Assembly (NCBI RefSeq): GCF_047729875.1
Contig: NZ_CP159826.1
Coordinates: forward strand, 2,108,001-2,172,000
Direction: 5' to 3'
Length of the DNA stretch: 64,000 nt
Origin: Marimicrobium sp913061115
Lineage (GTDB): Bacteria; Pseudomonadota; Gammaproteobacteria; Pseudomonadales; Halieaceae
This document shows positions 44,076-53,426 of this stretch, piece after piece (the stretch's first letter is position 1; every line of letters starts with the position of its first letter). Below the pieces are notes generated by a model, which was not told the DNA's origin, ran no database searches, and saw only the letters and a list, made by a program, of their open reading frames with translations. A program made the translations under genes and the position numbers.

Positions 44076-46733
44076 TTACTGCAGTGATTTGCTCACAATC
44101 TCAAACACATCCGGCGACAGCGCTGGCTCTGCGGCCAGCCGTTCCAGCTCAGCACGCATCAATTCTCCTCTATCAGTATACCGACGCCACTTTGTCAGAG
44201 GCGTTAACAACCGCGAAGCCAACTGAGGGTTAAGACGATTCAGCTTGACCACAACATCACCGAGAAAGCGATAACCGGAGCCATCAAGATGGTGAAAATT
44301 GATCAGGTTCTGGTTGACGAACCCCCCCACTAGGGCCCGCACCTTGTTAGGGTTGCCGAGATCAAAGTCGGCATGAGCCATCAGTGACTGCACCCGCGAA
44401 AGTCCTTCACTATCGGGGATAGCGGCCTGCAACTGCAGCCACTGGTTGACCACTAGCGCTTCATGTCGCCACTCCTGGTGGAAATTTTCCAGCGTGCTAT
44501 CGCGAAGCGTGTGATCGCCATAGAAAGCAATTTCTTTAAGCGCAGCCTGCCGATCAGTCAGATTAGTCGCCTCTCGATACTGGGCAGAAGCCAGCGCGAG
44601 GTTGTCCAGGCTTGCGCTGACCAGATAGGCCAAGCACATATTGCGCAAACTACGATCGGCGATTTGAGTCGCCTCAGGCGCGTAGGGTTGCCTGCTCTCC
44701 AAACCTTGGTAGCGCGCCAGAAATAGTGGTGCGAGGGACTTACCTAATGCACTGCGCACCCAATCTCGGGCGTGGTGAATGGAATCGACATTGGCACCAC
44801 CCGACTGACTGGCCTGCTCCGCCAGATAGTCTTCGCCCGGCAGACGCAACATCTCAGCCACCATTGCAGGATCAAGGGAGTCGTCGCACAACAGATCGCC
44901 GCAGGCCTCTATCAGCAACGGATCGAGTAACCTCGGTGTGCCTGACAAGAATTGCTGTTCGACCTCGAAAATAATGCGTGTCACTAGGGTCTGAGCACTG
45001 TCCCAACGCACAAACCCGTCGCCATCCCGGCGCATCAAGGCACAAAGATCTTGCGAGCTATAATCATACTGTAAACGAACAGGCGCAGAAAATCCGCGCA
45101 ATAAGGAAGGTACGGGGCGCTCTGTCACCCCCTCGAACACGAACGACTGCTTTGGCTGATCGACAGTCAAAACCGTGTGCGTGTTGTCACTTGTGTCCAG
45201 ATCTGTAGGTGCACCGCGTTGACGCAACGGTAAATTACCCGCTTCACCCAATAGGCCTATCGCCAGAGGAATGACAAAAGGCCGCTTCTCGGATTGTCCC
45301 GGCGTCGCGGGACAGGATTGCTCCACGTGCAGCGTGTAGCACTGGGCGGTTTCGTCATACTCGTCCTGCACCGTTAGCTGCGGCGTTCCCGCCTGAGAGT
45401 ACCAATTGCGAAACTGCTTTAGATTGACGCCGCTGGCATCCTCCATGGCCAACACGAAGTCTTCGCAGGTTACCGCCTGACCATCGTGGCGCTCGAAATA
45501 CAGGTCCGATCCCCGCCGAAAGCGTTCTACACCCAGCAACGTGTGAATCATCCGAACGACTTCGGCGCCTTTTTCATAAACTGTGGCCGTATAGAAATTA
45601 TTGATCTCAATAAACGATTCTGGGCGCACCGGGTGCGACATTGGCCCCGCATCCTCAGCAAACTGAACAGCGCGCAGCAGCGTGACATCCTCCACCCGCT
45701 TCACCGTAGACGAACCCATATCCGCAGAGAATTGTGAATCACGAAAAACAGTAAAGCCCTCTTTAAGACTCAGCTGGAACCAGTCCCGACAGGTCACCCG
45801 ATTGCCGCTCCAATTGTGAAAATACTCATGCGCCACAATCGACTGAACACGATGAAAACCGAGATCTGTGGTGATCTGGGGACTGCACAATACGCAGGAG
45901 GTATTGAATATATTCAGGCTCTTGTTTTCCATGGCGCCCATATTGAAATCATCTACAGCGACAATATTAAAGATATCCAGGTCATACTCTCGACCGTAGA
46001 CCTCTTCGTCCCAGCGCATAGACTGCTGTAGCGAGCGCATGGCATGCCCGCACTTATCAATATCTTTTTTCTCCACATAAATTCGCAGGGTGACTTCACG
46101 ATCATTCATTGTAGTAAAGCGATCTTCTATGTGTTCCAAATTGCCTGCGACCAAGGCAAACAAGTAAGCAGGCTTGGGGAACGGGTCATGCCACACAGTA
46201 CGATGGCGCCCCCCGGCAAGCTGTTGCGCCTCAATAAGATTGCCATTGCTGAGCAACACCGGATAGCGCTCACGCTCCCCTTCGACTGTCACGGTAAAAA
46301 CTGACATAACGTCGGGCCGATCAATGTAATAGGTAATTCGTCGGAAACCCTCTGCCTCGCACTGGGTACAAAATAGGCTTCGAGACTGATATAACCCTGA
46401 CAGCGACGTATTCTCCTGCGGTCGAATGCGCGTCTTACAGGCCAGCACACACTGCTCGGGAACCGCATGAATAACCAGCGATTCTGCGCTGACACTATAC
46501 TCGTGCTCCTCTAGTTCTCGGCCATCCACAGACACGGACAGCAACTCCATCTCCTCGCCATTCAAAGTGAGAGACGTATTGTGTGCCAATGAGCCAATAC
46601 GCAACAGATGAATACGCGAGGAGACAATGACGTGATCCTCGTGCAGGTGAAAATACAACTCGGTCCGATTGATCAAGTACGCGGACGGCTGGTAGTCTTT
46701 AAGATAGACTGTTCCTGGCGTGGTATCGGCCAT
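44076..46733 (-). CDS. pepN: Aminopeptidase N (M1 metallopeptidase)
   Basis: A broad-specificity zinc aminopeptidase of 885 residues that completes cytosolic peptide breakdown. ATG at 46733 is chosen: GGAG lies 8 bases upstream and the start falls 4 bases after the preceding stop. Seen: substrate-anchoring MGAMENKSLN near residue 260, zinc site HEYFHNWSGNRVTCRDWFQLSLKEG (split here as HEYFH and the downstream Glu of LKEG), and the C-terminal Ig-like and alpha-helical bundle domains. Length is normal for the gammaproteobacterial type. Last gene of a nadK to pepN run. Confidence 0.96.
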   Translation of the reverse strand: MADTTPGTVYLKDYQPSAYLINRTELYFHLHEDHVIVSSRIHLLRIGSLAHNTSLTLNGEEMELLSVSVDGRELEEHEYSVSAESLVIHAVPEQCVLACKTRIRPQENTSLSGLYQSRSLFCTQCEAEGFRRITYYIDRPDVMSVFTVTVEGERERYPVLLSNGNLIEAQQLAGGRHRTVWHDPFPKPAYLFALVAGNLEHIEDRFTTMNDREVTLRIYVEKKDIDKCGHAMRSLQQSMRWDEEVYGREYDLDIFNIVAVDDFNMGAMENKSLNIFNTSCVLCSPQITTDLGFHRVQSIVAHEYFHNWSGNRVTCRDWFQLSLKEGFTVFRDSQFSADMGSSTVKRVEDVTLLRAVQFAEDAGPMSHPVRPESFIEINNFYTATVYEKGAEVVRMIHTLLGVERFRRGSDLYFERHDGQAVTCEDFVLAMEDASGVNLKQFRNWYSQAGTPQLTVQDEYDETAQCYTLHVEQSCPATPGQSEKRPFVIPLAIGLLGEAGNLPLRQRGAPTDLDTSDNTHTVLTVDQPKQSFVFEGVTERPVPSLLRGFSAPVRLQYDYSSQDLCALMRRDGDGFVRWDSAQTLVTRIIFEVEQQFLSGTPRLLDPLLIEACGDLLCDDSLDPAMVAEMLRLPGEDYLAEQASQSGGANVDSIHHARDWVRSALGKSLAPLFLARYQGLESRQPYAPEATQIADRSLRNMCLAYLVSASLDNLALASAQYREATNLTDRQAALKEIAFYGDHTLRDSTLENFHQEWRHEALVVNQWLQLQAAIPDSEGLSRVQSLMAHADFDLGNPNKVRALVGGFVNQNLINFHHLDGSGYRFLGDVVVKLNRLNPQLASRLLTPLTKWRRYTDRGELMRAELERLAAEPALSPDVFEIVSKSLQ

Positions 46734-46737
46734 AGAT

Positions 46738-47574
46738 TTACTCCGTGGTCGACAAGGAAATATGGTAGCCGCCATATTTACGCATATTGATGACCCCACT
46801 ATCGAATATCAAATACTGCCCTTTGATGCCCATCAATGTGCCACCAATCGACGGTGTCTTGTCTAGGTTGAATGAGGAGACCTTGGTCGGATACTCGAGC
46901 ACGGGGTACTTAATGTGGGTTTCCGGCTCGGAAACCAGCTCAGTGATCGCTTGTATTCCGAACTCCTGTCCTAGCGCATCAAGCCCAGCGGCACATTCTT
47001 GCATCAGGCGCTGCCGCACCTGCTCAAGGTCACAGGGCTCGGCATCACCTTTAAGCATCGCCTGCCAGTGGGTCTTATCGGCAATATGACTTTTGAACAG
47101 GCTCTCCACTAACCCAGAATACAAGCGAGTGGCAACACGAAAAATAGGCTTGGCCTGGGTCGCCCCCTGATCCATCCAGCGCGTCGGCACCTGAGACCCA
47201 CGCGTAATGCCCACTTTGACGCCCGATGTGTTAGCAAGATACACAACGTGATCAACCATACAATGTTGTTCTCCCCACTGGGGCTCGCGGCATGTTCCCG
47301 CCTCATAGTGACACTTTTCAGGACTCACGATGCAGCTATCACATTGCGCTAGGCGTCTGAAACAGGGGTAGCAATAGCCTTGATTAAAACTTTTGTTGAT
47401 CTTGCGGTCACAGTGGATGCAGTGAATCTGACCCCTGAAATCCAGCTGCAGTTGTCGGCCAAGGTAGTCATTCAATGGGATTTCATGCTCACCCAGCAGC
47501 ATTGTATATCGCACAGTGTCTTCCAGCTGTGTTTTCATTTTGCGCACAGCGCCTGTCGCTACAACATCCGGCAA
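46738..47574 (-). CDS. DUF2797 zinc-binding protein
   Basis: 278 residues of unknown function. A Cys-rich zinc region comes near residues 52-95: CIHCDRKINKSFNQGYCYPC, then CDSC and CHYEAGTC. A following VVYLANTSGVKVGITR segment with a downstream RWMDQGA resembles GIY-YIG/T5orf172-type nuclease cores, suggesting a nucleic-acid role (inference). TTG at 47574 is chosen since TAGGAG lies 6 bases upstream; ATG at 47538 lacks a good site. DUF2797 genes sit beside pepN in Pseudomonas and relatives, as here. Confidence 0.85.
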   Translation of the reverse strand: MPDVVATGAVRKMKTQLEDTVRYTMLLGEHEIPLNDYLGRQLQLDFRGQIHCIHCDRKINKSFNQGYCYPCFRRLAQCDSCIVSPEKCHYEAGTCREPQWGEQHCMVDHVVYLANTSGVKVGITRGSQVPTRWMDQGATQAKPIFRVATRLYSGLVESLFKSHIADKTHWQAMLKGDAEPCDLEQVRQRLMQECAAGLDALGQEFGIQAITELVSEPETHIKYPVLEYPTKVSSFNLDKTPSIGGTLMGIKGQYLIFDSGVINMRKYGGYHISLSTTE

Positions 47575-47583
47575 GTCAAACTC

Positions 47584-47838
47584 CTAGTCTTTCCAATTCA
47601 GAGGTGTTTCCAGTGGAGCATCACGACTATCACCGACCTTTTCTTTTTTCTCGATATATCCAACACGATCCTGCTCTGACAGATGGCTCTCACCCCAGGC
47701 AATAATAGCCTGCATGGCACTTTCGCGCTGCTGCGGCGTCACAGTTCTGCCGTCGGGCCACTTACCCAGTTCCACCGAGCGAATAAGGCTCTGGTAAATT
47801 TCCGGCGACATCGTTGCAATAAGCTGAACGTAATCCAT
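47584..47838 (-). CDS. DUF1315 family protein (YeaC-like)
   Basis: 84 residues, matching the small YeaC/DUF1315 family: MDYVQLIATMSPEIYQSL, then ELGKWPDGRTVTPQQRE and MQAIIAWGESHLSEQDRVGYI. No function is known. The stop codon overlaps the ribosome site of the DUF2797 gene 9 bases later, so the two are coupled. Confidence 0.9.
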   Translation of the reverse strand: MDYVQLIATMSPEIYQSLIRSVELGKWPDGRTVTPQQRESAMQAIIAWGESHLSEQDRVGYIEKKEKVGDSRDAPLETPLNWKD

Positions 47839-47870
47839 CTAGATTTTCACGCTATTTAGGGCGGTGTAGA

Positions 47871-48743
47871 TTATACCTTTGGAGCTGCGGCCTTGTCGCT
47901 ATCCAGCCTCGAAAACCCAGCAAATACGGCTCCCACAACAGCACCGCAAAGGAGCCCGCCTAAATGCGCTGCATTGGCAATCGCCCCGAAACCCAATACT
48001 TCTACCATGCCGGACATACAGACCACCAGCCAACCCACCATGAAAATCATGATGGCCTTAGGGGGCTGTATGGGCCAAGCTGGCTGCAGCTGCGGTGCTA
48101 TCCAGGAAAAACCCAACAGGCCGTAGACCACGCCTGACATACCGCCAAACAGACCCCCGCCTCCGAATTCAAACTGGCTAGCATTGGACACCACTGCAAT
48201 CACCAGAAAGAGCATAAACATATTGAGATGCCCCATAACCTGCTCTACTCGTCGCCCTAGATCCCATAACCAGAGACAATTAAAGACAATATGTAGCCAG
48301 CCAAAGTGTAGAAAGGCCGGTGTAATCAGTCGCCAGTATTGGCCATCAATAGCCTGGAACAGGCCTTGGTTATCGCTAACCTGAGAGGAAGAAAAGCTCA
48401 AGGCGTTCAACCAATTCATTGGCGTATATAAATACATTAAAAAACCGCCAATACTCAACAGTATAAGCGCGAGAGTCACAGGCGCATTAAGCAATACAGT
48501 GCGCATCGGTATCGTTGTGTCCTGGCCTGCATGACGAGTAAGCTCTATCCGAACGTCTCCGGCGCGCCATGCTTGATAGAGGTCCTGCACCTGCTGAGCT
48601 TGATCCTGCCGACCGACCAACACGATCTGACGTCCACCCTCCTCAAAAATACGGTGCATAACGCCGTGTTGGTGCAAGAGCCCACTCAGAGGCAGAAGGT
48701 CTTCCTCAAGAGCGACACTGAGAGCGTGGTAAGTATCCTGCAT
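47871..48743 (-). CDS. Rhomboid family intramembrane serine protease
   Basis: A 290-residue polytopic membrane protease. ATG at 48743 overlaps the nadK stop (TGATG); a longer open frame upstream is nadK shadow. The N-terminal cytoplasmic domain (1-85) is GlpG-like. Six helices follow. The catalytic Ser is in FGGMSGVVYG and the catalytic His in AIANAAHLGGLL, both in the expected helices 4 and 6; HFGWLHIVFNCLWLWDLG carries the oxyanion-stabilising His/Asn region. Substrates unknown. Confidence 0.92.
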   Translation of the reverse strand: MQDTYHALSVALEEDLLPLSGLLHQHGVMHRIFEEGGRQIVLVGRQDQAQQVQDLYQAWRAGDVRIELTRHAGQDTTIPMRTVLLNAPVTLALILLSIGGFLMYLYTPMNWLNALSFSSSQVSDNQGLFQAIDGQYWRLITPAFLHFGWLHIVFNCLWLWDLGRRVEQVMGHLNMFMLFLVIAVVSNASQFEFGGGGLFGGMSGVVYGLLGFSWIAPQLQPAWPIQPPKAIMIFMVGWLVVCMSGMVEVLGFGAIANAAHLGGLLCGAVVGAVFAGFSRLDSDKAAAPKV

Positions 48744-49627
48744 CAGCTGACCAGCGCATTGCTCCAGCGCAGCTTGTCTCTGCAACTGGCGTAAAAGCTG
48801 TGTCCCATCGGGTGCAGCAGCGTGAGACGGTAAGGATTCTTGCGGATGTGTACTGAATCTCCGGGCCGCGCCTTGATCTTGACCTGCCCGTCGCAAGTGA
48901 CCGCTGGGTGAATACGATTGCGCGCCAGTATATCTAACCGAATCTCACTGTTGCCGTCGACCACAATAGGCCGACTGCTGAGCGCGTGAGGAAACATAGG
49001 CACCAGCACAATAGCATCGAGCGTGGGATGCATAATGGGCCCGCCCCCGGACAAGGAGTAAGCCGTAGAGCCTGTTGGCGTTGAGACAATGAGCCCATCC
49101 GCACGCTGACGATAAACAAAGGTATTATCGATAAACAACTCAAATTCGATCATCTGGGCCGACGTGCCAGAATTAACAACAACGTCGTTGAGCGCATCGC
49201 CACGACCCACTGGCGCCTCATCACGCCGAACTTCTGTCTCTAATAAAAAGCGACTTTCTCGCTCGAAGTGGCCATCCAGAACCTGTGGAACCTTCTCGGC
49301 AATATCATCCGGCGTAATATCGGTCAGAAAGCCAAGACGACCTCGGTTGACACCGATCACGGGGGTCTCATATTTCGACAGTGTACGGGCAGCACTCAGT
49401 AGGCTCCCATCTCCCCCTACCACAATGACCAGATCGGCCTCCTGGCCAATTGCCTCCAAAGAGGCTAGACGACATTGGTGATTAGGTACTACATGGCCTA
49501 GAGTGTCCTCTAGCAGCACCTCAAGACTGCGCGCCTCAAGAAGCTCCAGCAACATACGCAGCACGCCAGTCAAGCCACGTTGCCGACTGCGGCCCACCAA
49601 ACCAATTTTTTTAAATGTTCCCTGCAT
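48743..49627 (-). CDS. nadK: NAD kinase
   Basis: ATP- or polyphosphate-dependent phosphorylation of NAD to NADP. The 294 residues carry the GGDGSLLSAAR motif with the catalytic Asp near residue 70, VIGVNRGRLGFLTD, the ALNDVVV segment (NE/D motif variant), and STPTGSTAYSLSGGGPI. ATG at 49627 gives MQGTFKKIGLVGR, as expected; ATG at 49642 is an alternative. First gene of the minus-strand run through pepN; divergent from the DUF1853 gene. Confidence 0.95.
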   Translation of the reverse strand: MQGTFKKIGLVGRSRQRGLTGVLRMLLELLEARSLEVLLEDTLGHVVPNHQCRLASLEAIGQEADLVIVVGGDGSLLSAARTLSKYETPVIGVNRGRLGFLTDITPDDIAEKVPQVLDGHFERESRFLLETEVRRDEAPVGRGDALNDVVVNSGTSAQMIEFELFIDNTFVYRQRADGLIVSTPTGSTAYSLSGGGPIMHPTLDAIVLVPMFPHALSSRPIVVDGNSEIRLDILARNRIHPAVTCDGQVKIKARPGDSVHIRKNPYRLTLLHPMGHSFYASCRDKLRWSNALVS

Positions 49628-49667
49628 TGAGCCTGCTGCCATGGCCTGAAGTCCTGCTATTATAACC

Positions 49668-50636
49668 ATGAATGAACCGTGTAGTGCAGTGAACATCAGT
49701 TATCCTTACAAAATACAAGAAGTGCGCGATCTGGCCTGGGCCTGCTTCTCACCTCCCCTACTGAATCTTGGGCAGACAGGTATTAGTGCGCCTGACATAA
49801 ACCCCTGTGGCTTACCGTTAACCCCGCCCAGACGCGCCTGGCTGGCCCAGTTGGACCAGGATGCCACATCCCTGATGGCACACCTGTCGCAACGGCCTAC
49901 GCACCGTCTGGGAATCTATTTCGAACAGCTGTGGCAGTTTTTCCTGCAGCAGGACCCCGAGATCGAACTGGTATCCCACAATCTACCCATACATCACCAA
50001 GGCAGAACTATCGGCGAGTTCGATTGCCTATATTACTGCCATCGGCGTGAATGCCACGTTCATCTTGAACTGGCGGTCAAGTATTTCCTGCGTTTACCAC
50101 GGGCTGGGGTTAGCGATATGACGAGTGCATTATCGGATTGGGTTGGGCCTGACAATCGTGACCGGCTCGACCTAAAGCTGGAGCAATTGTTACAACGTCA
50201 AATCCTGCTGGGCGATCAACCGGCGGCTCAACACGCCTTACATAATCTAAACATAGTCAATCTAACGAAAGAAATCGCTTTGAAGGGGTATTTGTTCCAA
50301 GCGCCCGCGCCTGCAACAGCCCCAAATACTGCCGGGCCGCCGGGTTATAACCACGATTGCAGATTGAATCCCTGGGTCCCCCTCGATCAGCTTGAATTGC
50401 ATTGTGACACTCTCAATGCAGTGGCTTACATGATGCTGCCTAAAATGAAATGGCTTAGTCCGGCGTACTGCGAAAATACCGCGGATAAGATGACAAAACA
50501 TGCACTCAAAACGCAGTCAGCTGAACATTTCAGTGAGGGTTCTTACCCTCTAATGATCGCCGCACTCGACGAGTCCGACCGTGAGTCAAGCCGCTTTTTT
50601 ATCACATCAAACCTTTGGCCAGAGATCAACGGCTAA
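49668..50636 (+). CDS. DUF1853 family protein
   Basis: 322 residues of unknown function. DUF1853 signatures seen: VRDLAWACFSPPLL near the start, RLGIYFEQLWQFFL, GRTIGEFDCLYYC and HVHLELAVKYFL, which resemble the core of a restriction-type nuclease fold (E-x-D and E-x-K spacing); that similarity is inference. Commonly found divergent from nadK in Pseudomonas and relatives, as here. Confidence 0.9.
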   Translation: MNEPCSAVNISYPYKIQEVRDLAWACFSPPLLNLGQTGISAPDINPCGLPLTPPRRAWLAQLDQDATSLMAHLSQRPTHRLGIYFEQLWQFFLQQDPEIELVSHNLPIHHQGRTIGEFDCLYYCHRRECHVHLELAVKYFLRLPRAGVSDMTSALSDWVGPDNRDRLDLKLEQLLQRQILLGDQPAAQHALHNLNIVNLTKEIALKGYLFQAPAPATAPNTAGPPGYNHDCRLNPWVPLDQLELHCDTLNAVAYMMLPKMKWLSPAYCENTADKMTKHALKTQSAEHFSEGSYPLMIAALDESDRESSRFFITSNLWPEING

Positions 50637-50963
50637 CCAAAAGCAAACACTCGGTGCACTTGTGCCACGCTTCGAACCACACTGCCTGCTCTGGGTTTAC
50701 TTTATTGACTCAGGATTATGTGCCCACTACCTGTCTGATTTTCATTGGCAACACACGGGGTGCGTCTATAAAGCCACGATGATTTTTGATGATATTGTAA
50801 GCGGAGGCCAGCCCAAGCTGATCCATTTGCCTGCCTCGCTGGGCGATACACTACACAATTGTTTTCGCTATCGCCCGATGGGAAGGCGTGGGGGGAACGC
50901 GCAGCTAGTGAATGTCAGTGATATACTAGAACCTGACCCTGTGAGACTACTGGAAATAGAAGT
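50637..50963. other. Spacer upstream of the WYL regulator
   Basis: 327 bases without a credible gene. A plus-strand open frame (50581-51060) runs through it but overlaps the ends of both neighbours in another frame and matches nothing I know. A -10-like TATACT near 50928-50933 could serve the WYL gene; no clear -35. Nothing else recognised. Confidence 0.4.
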
Positions 50964-51839
50964 ATGGCAAGCCACTCTGATCTTAAATGGCCTTTTCGCT
51001 GGGATCTTCTGTTGCGCTACCGTTTTATCGAAACCATCGCGCTATGGGAAGGACGCCTGACCACCCGACATCTCTGCGATACCTTCGGCATTGGCCGGCA
51101 ACAAGCCAGTAAAGACATCAACAACTACATCCGTGAAGTTGGCCCTGGTAACCTGGAGTACGACAAGTTTCTCAAAGGCTACAAACCGACACTCAAATTC
51201 AAACCACAGGTGACCGAGGGGCTGGCCGATGAATATCTGCACCTGATGGCGCGCAACAACGAACTGATGAATGTGTTCGAATCGCTGTCACTCAATGTGG
51301 CCAACGTCGAGGTGCTCTCACTACCGGTGCGTGACGTCAAACCTGAGGTGCTTCGTCCCATCATGCAGGCAGCCAGGCAGCAAAAGAGACTCGATGTAGA
51401 CTACGTGTCCCTGAATCACCCAGACAGAGAGGGGCGAATCATTGTGCCCCACACTCTGGTCTATAGCGGGCTGCGTTGGCATGTGCGCGCCTGGTGTGAG
51501 AAAAACGCCGAGTATCGCGACTTCGTACTGAGTCGATTCCGAGGCATCCCGGACATCATGGATGAATCGGAGCATGGCGCTGAAAGCGATACCGAGTGGA
51601 ATACTCACATCACCGTACGTATCGTACCCGACCCCAGACTGAATCCAGAACAGCAGGAAGTAGTAGAGATGGATTACGGCATGGAGAACGGTGTACTGGA
51701 GGTTTCTACCCGCGCGCGGCTTGTGCCCTATGTGCTACATCTTTTGCATATCGAACCCAAGGAATTAGCTGAGGATTCGACCGCCCAACAGATTGTGGTA
51801 GAAAATCGGTCTGAATTGAAACCCTGGCTGTTTGGGTAG
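50964..51839 (+). CDS. WYL-domain transcriptional regulator, BrxR/CapW-like
   Basis: 291 residues. N-terminal winged helix (about 8-75): RYRFIETIALWEGRLTTRHL and FGIGRQQASKDINNY, the pattern seen in BrxR/CapW repressors of BREX and CBASS defence loci. A WYL domain (about 130-210, with VDYVSLNHPDREGRIIVPHT, WHVRAWCEKN, RDFVLSRFRGI) would sense nucleic acid or nucleotide ligands. The C-terminal WCX dimer domain ends ENRSELKPWLFG. No defence effector is next to it here, so it is an orphan copy with unknown targets. Weak ribosome site. Confidence 0.85.
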   Translation: MASHSDLKWPFRWDLLLRYRFIETIALWEGRLTTRHLCDTFGIGRQQASKDINNYIREVGPGNLEYDKFLKGYKPTLKFKPQVTEGLADEYLHLMARNNELMNVFESLSLNVANVEVLSLPVRDVKPEVLRPIMQAARQQKRLDVDYVSLNHPDREGRIIVPHTLVYSGLRWHVRAWCEKNAEYRDFVLSRFRGIPDIMDESEHGAESDTEWNTHITVRIVPDPRLNPEQQEVVEMDYGMENGVLEVSTRARLVPYVLHLLHIEPKELAEDSTAQQIVVENRSELKPWLFG

Positions 51840-51886
51840 ACAGCGCCAAGGGATAAGTGCTGCCGCAGGGCACAGGGTCTGCACCT

Positions 51887-52108
51887 TTACCTAAGCGTGA
51901 AAACTGTTGCCGCCGCTACCGCTGCCCACAGCAGCTCTTCAGCATAGCTACCCAGAATCAAAAGACCCACGGTGACGGCCCCAATAGCGATCAACCGATC
52001 TGCCCATGGCGTGATGTGCTCATGATCAGCGGCCCCTTGCCTACGCTGCACTAACTCACGCGTGATACGGTGTTCGATTCGCTTTGTTGCTGTTGCTGTC
52101 GTCGTCAT
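51887..52108 (-). CDS. Small hypothetical membrane protein
   Basis: 73 residues, not recognised. ATG at 52108 is used, with AAGGAAG about 10 bases upstream. The N-terminus is polar (MTTTATATKRIEHRITRELV), followed by a C-terminal hydrophobic region of about 35 residues (ADRLIAIGAVTVGLLILG, then LLWAAVAAATVF) that would make one or two helices. It lies downstream of the DUF808 gene with a 23-bp palindrome between them. Confidence 0.55.
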   Translation of the reverse strand: MTTTATATKRIEHRITRELVQRRQGAADHEHITPWADRLIAIGAVTVGLLILGSYAEELLWAAVAAATVFTLR

Positions 52109-52181
52109 AATGCCACTTCCTTCGCTACTCGCTAGTCGTGGCACTATGATCCCAGTCGCTTCACCCACAGACCATCTGTCC

Positions 52182-52204
52182 CCTTTTCAATCCGATTGAA
52201 AAGG
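52182..52204. promoter_or_regulatory. Perfect 23-bp palindrome, candidate operator
   Basis: CCTTTTCAATC (52182-52192), central C, GATTGAAAAGG (52194-52204): 11-bp arms with a one-base centre. It lies 21 bases after the DUF808 stop and 74 bases before the 73-residue gene, both on the minus strand. No T-tract follows, so a protein-binding site is more likely than a terminator. Confidence 0.5.
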
Positions 52205-52225
52205 CGACACGTGAGTAAGGGGTGG

Positions 52226-53173
52226 CTAGTCCTCCCTCCTCCTTAGGCGGCGCCACAACGTAACACCTGCTAACACCAGCCCCCCTGCTACTATCCCGAT
52301 TAAAATACTGCAGAGGGTTGGCGTTAAGAACGCCAGCAACGGTCCGACGGTCTCTATCTGTCCGATATAGGTTGCCAGCGACTGTACACCCTCCTGCAAC
52401 TCATGAAAGCCGTGAACAAGAATGCCTCCGCCCACCATAAACATGGCGACGGTACCCACCACTGCCAGAAATTTCATCAACCAAGGGGCGAATATAATGA
52501 AACGCCAACCCATCCAGCGCACAAATTTTAGCCAGGCACCCGGCCCTTTCTTCTCCATCAGATATAGACCGGCATCATCGAGTTTGACGATGCCAGCAAC
52601 CAAACCATACACGCTGATGGTCATAGCAAATGCAATGATAGAGACGACTAAAACCTGACCCAAGAAAGTCATTCCAGAAACCACGCCAAGTGTCAGAACA
52701 ATTATTTCAGCCGACAGAATAAAGTCCGTGCGTATCGCCCCTTTGATCTTGGTCTGCTCGTATTGCACAAGATCAAGCGAAGAGTCTGCCAAGCGCTCAA
52801 CTAACTTCTGGTGATGCGCTGCTTTCTTTGTACTATCGCCAAAAGCTGTGTGGGCAATTTTTTCAAAGCCCTCATAACACAAGAACAGTCCGCCTAAAAT
52901 CAGTGCGGGGCCAATTAACCAAGGCGCGATAAATGAAATGATAAGTGCCGCGGGAACTAGGATGCACTTGTTGCGCAACGAGCCCTTTGTGACGGCCCAC
53001 ACAACGGGCAACTCTCGATCAGCGCGCACGCCTGTCACTTTTTCTGCATTAACGGCTAAGTCATCACCCATTACAGCAACGGTTTTCTTAGCCGCCATTT
53101 TAGTCATCAGCGCTACGTCATCCAGCACTGCTGCGATATCATCTAGCAATAAAAGTAAGCTGCCTCCTGCCAT
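52226..53173 (-). CDS. DUF808 family inner-membrane protein (YedI-like)
   Basis: 315 residues with about six predicted helices. The family signature is the N-terminal LLLLLDDIAAVLDDVALMTKMAAKKTVAV region (residues 5-33) followed by GVRADRELPVVWAVTKGSL and, after a helix pair, CYEGFEKIAH. Function unknown; E. coli YedI is the nearest named relative. Stands alone; 253 bases with nothing recognisable separate it from the radical SAM gene. Confidence 0.9.
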   Translation of the reverse strand: MAGGSLLLLLDDIAAVLDDVALMTKMAAKKTVAVMGDDLAVNAEKVTGVRADRELPVVWAVTKGSLRNKCILVPAALIISFIAPWLIGPALILGGLFLCYEGFEKIAHTAFGDSTKKAAHHQKLVERLADSSLDLVQYEQTKIKGAIRTDFILSAEIIVLTLGVVSGMTFLGQVLVVSIIAFAMTISVYGLVAGIVKLDDAGLYLMEKKGPGAWLKFVRWMGWRFIIFAPWLMKFLAVVGTVAMFMVGGGILVHGFHELQEGVQSLATYIGQIETVGPLLAFLTPTLCSILIGIVAGGLVLAGVTLWRRLRRRED

Positions 53174-53426
53174 TTAAAGTTGACCCCTACTAGAGCACCT
53201 AACCACGGCGGCATGCCAAGGTGAATGAGTTGGAATAAGTTGCGCTAGTCACAGGAGTGCACCTGCCCAGTCGCGGCACGCAACTGTAATGGAAGAGAAC
53301 AGCTTATACCGCGAAACAATGCAGCATTGACTGATCGAACAAACTCACGACAAACCGTTCAAGGGCTATAGCGCATCGCAATGACGGCTAGACGCGATTT
53401 TTTACAGATCAAGAATATCGAAACGC

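Noticed and set aside
50581..51060. Plus-strand open frame of 159 residues between DUF1853 and the WYL regulator
   Set aside because: Overlaps both genes in another frame, matches no family, has no ribosome site, and its composition looks like out-of-frame translation.
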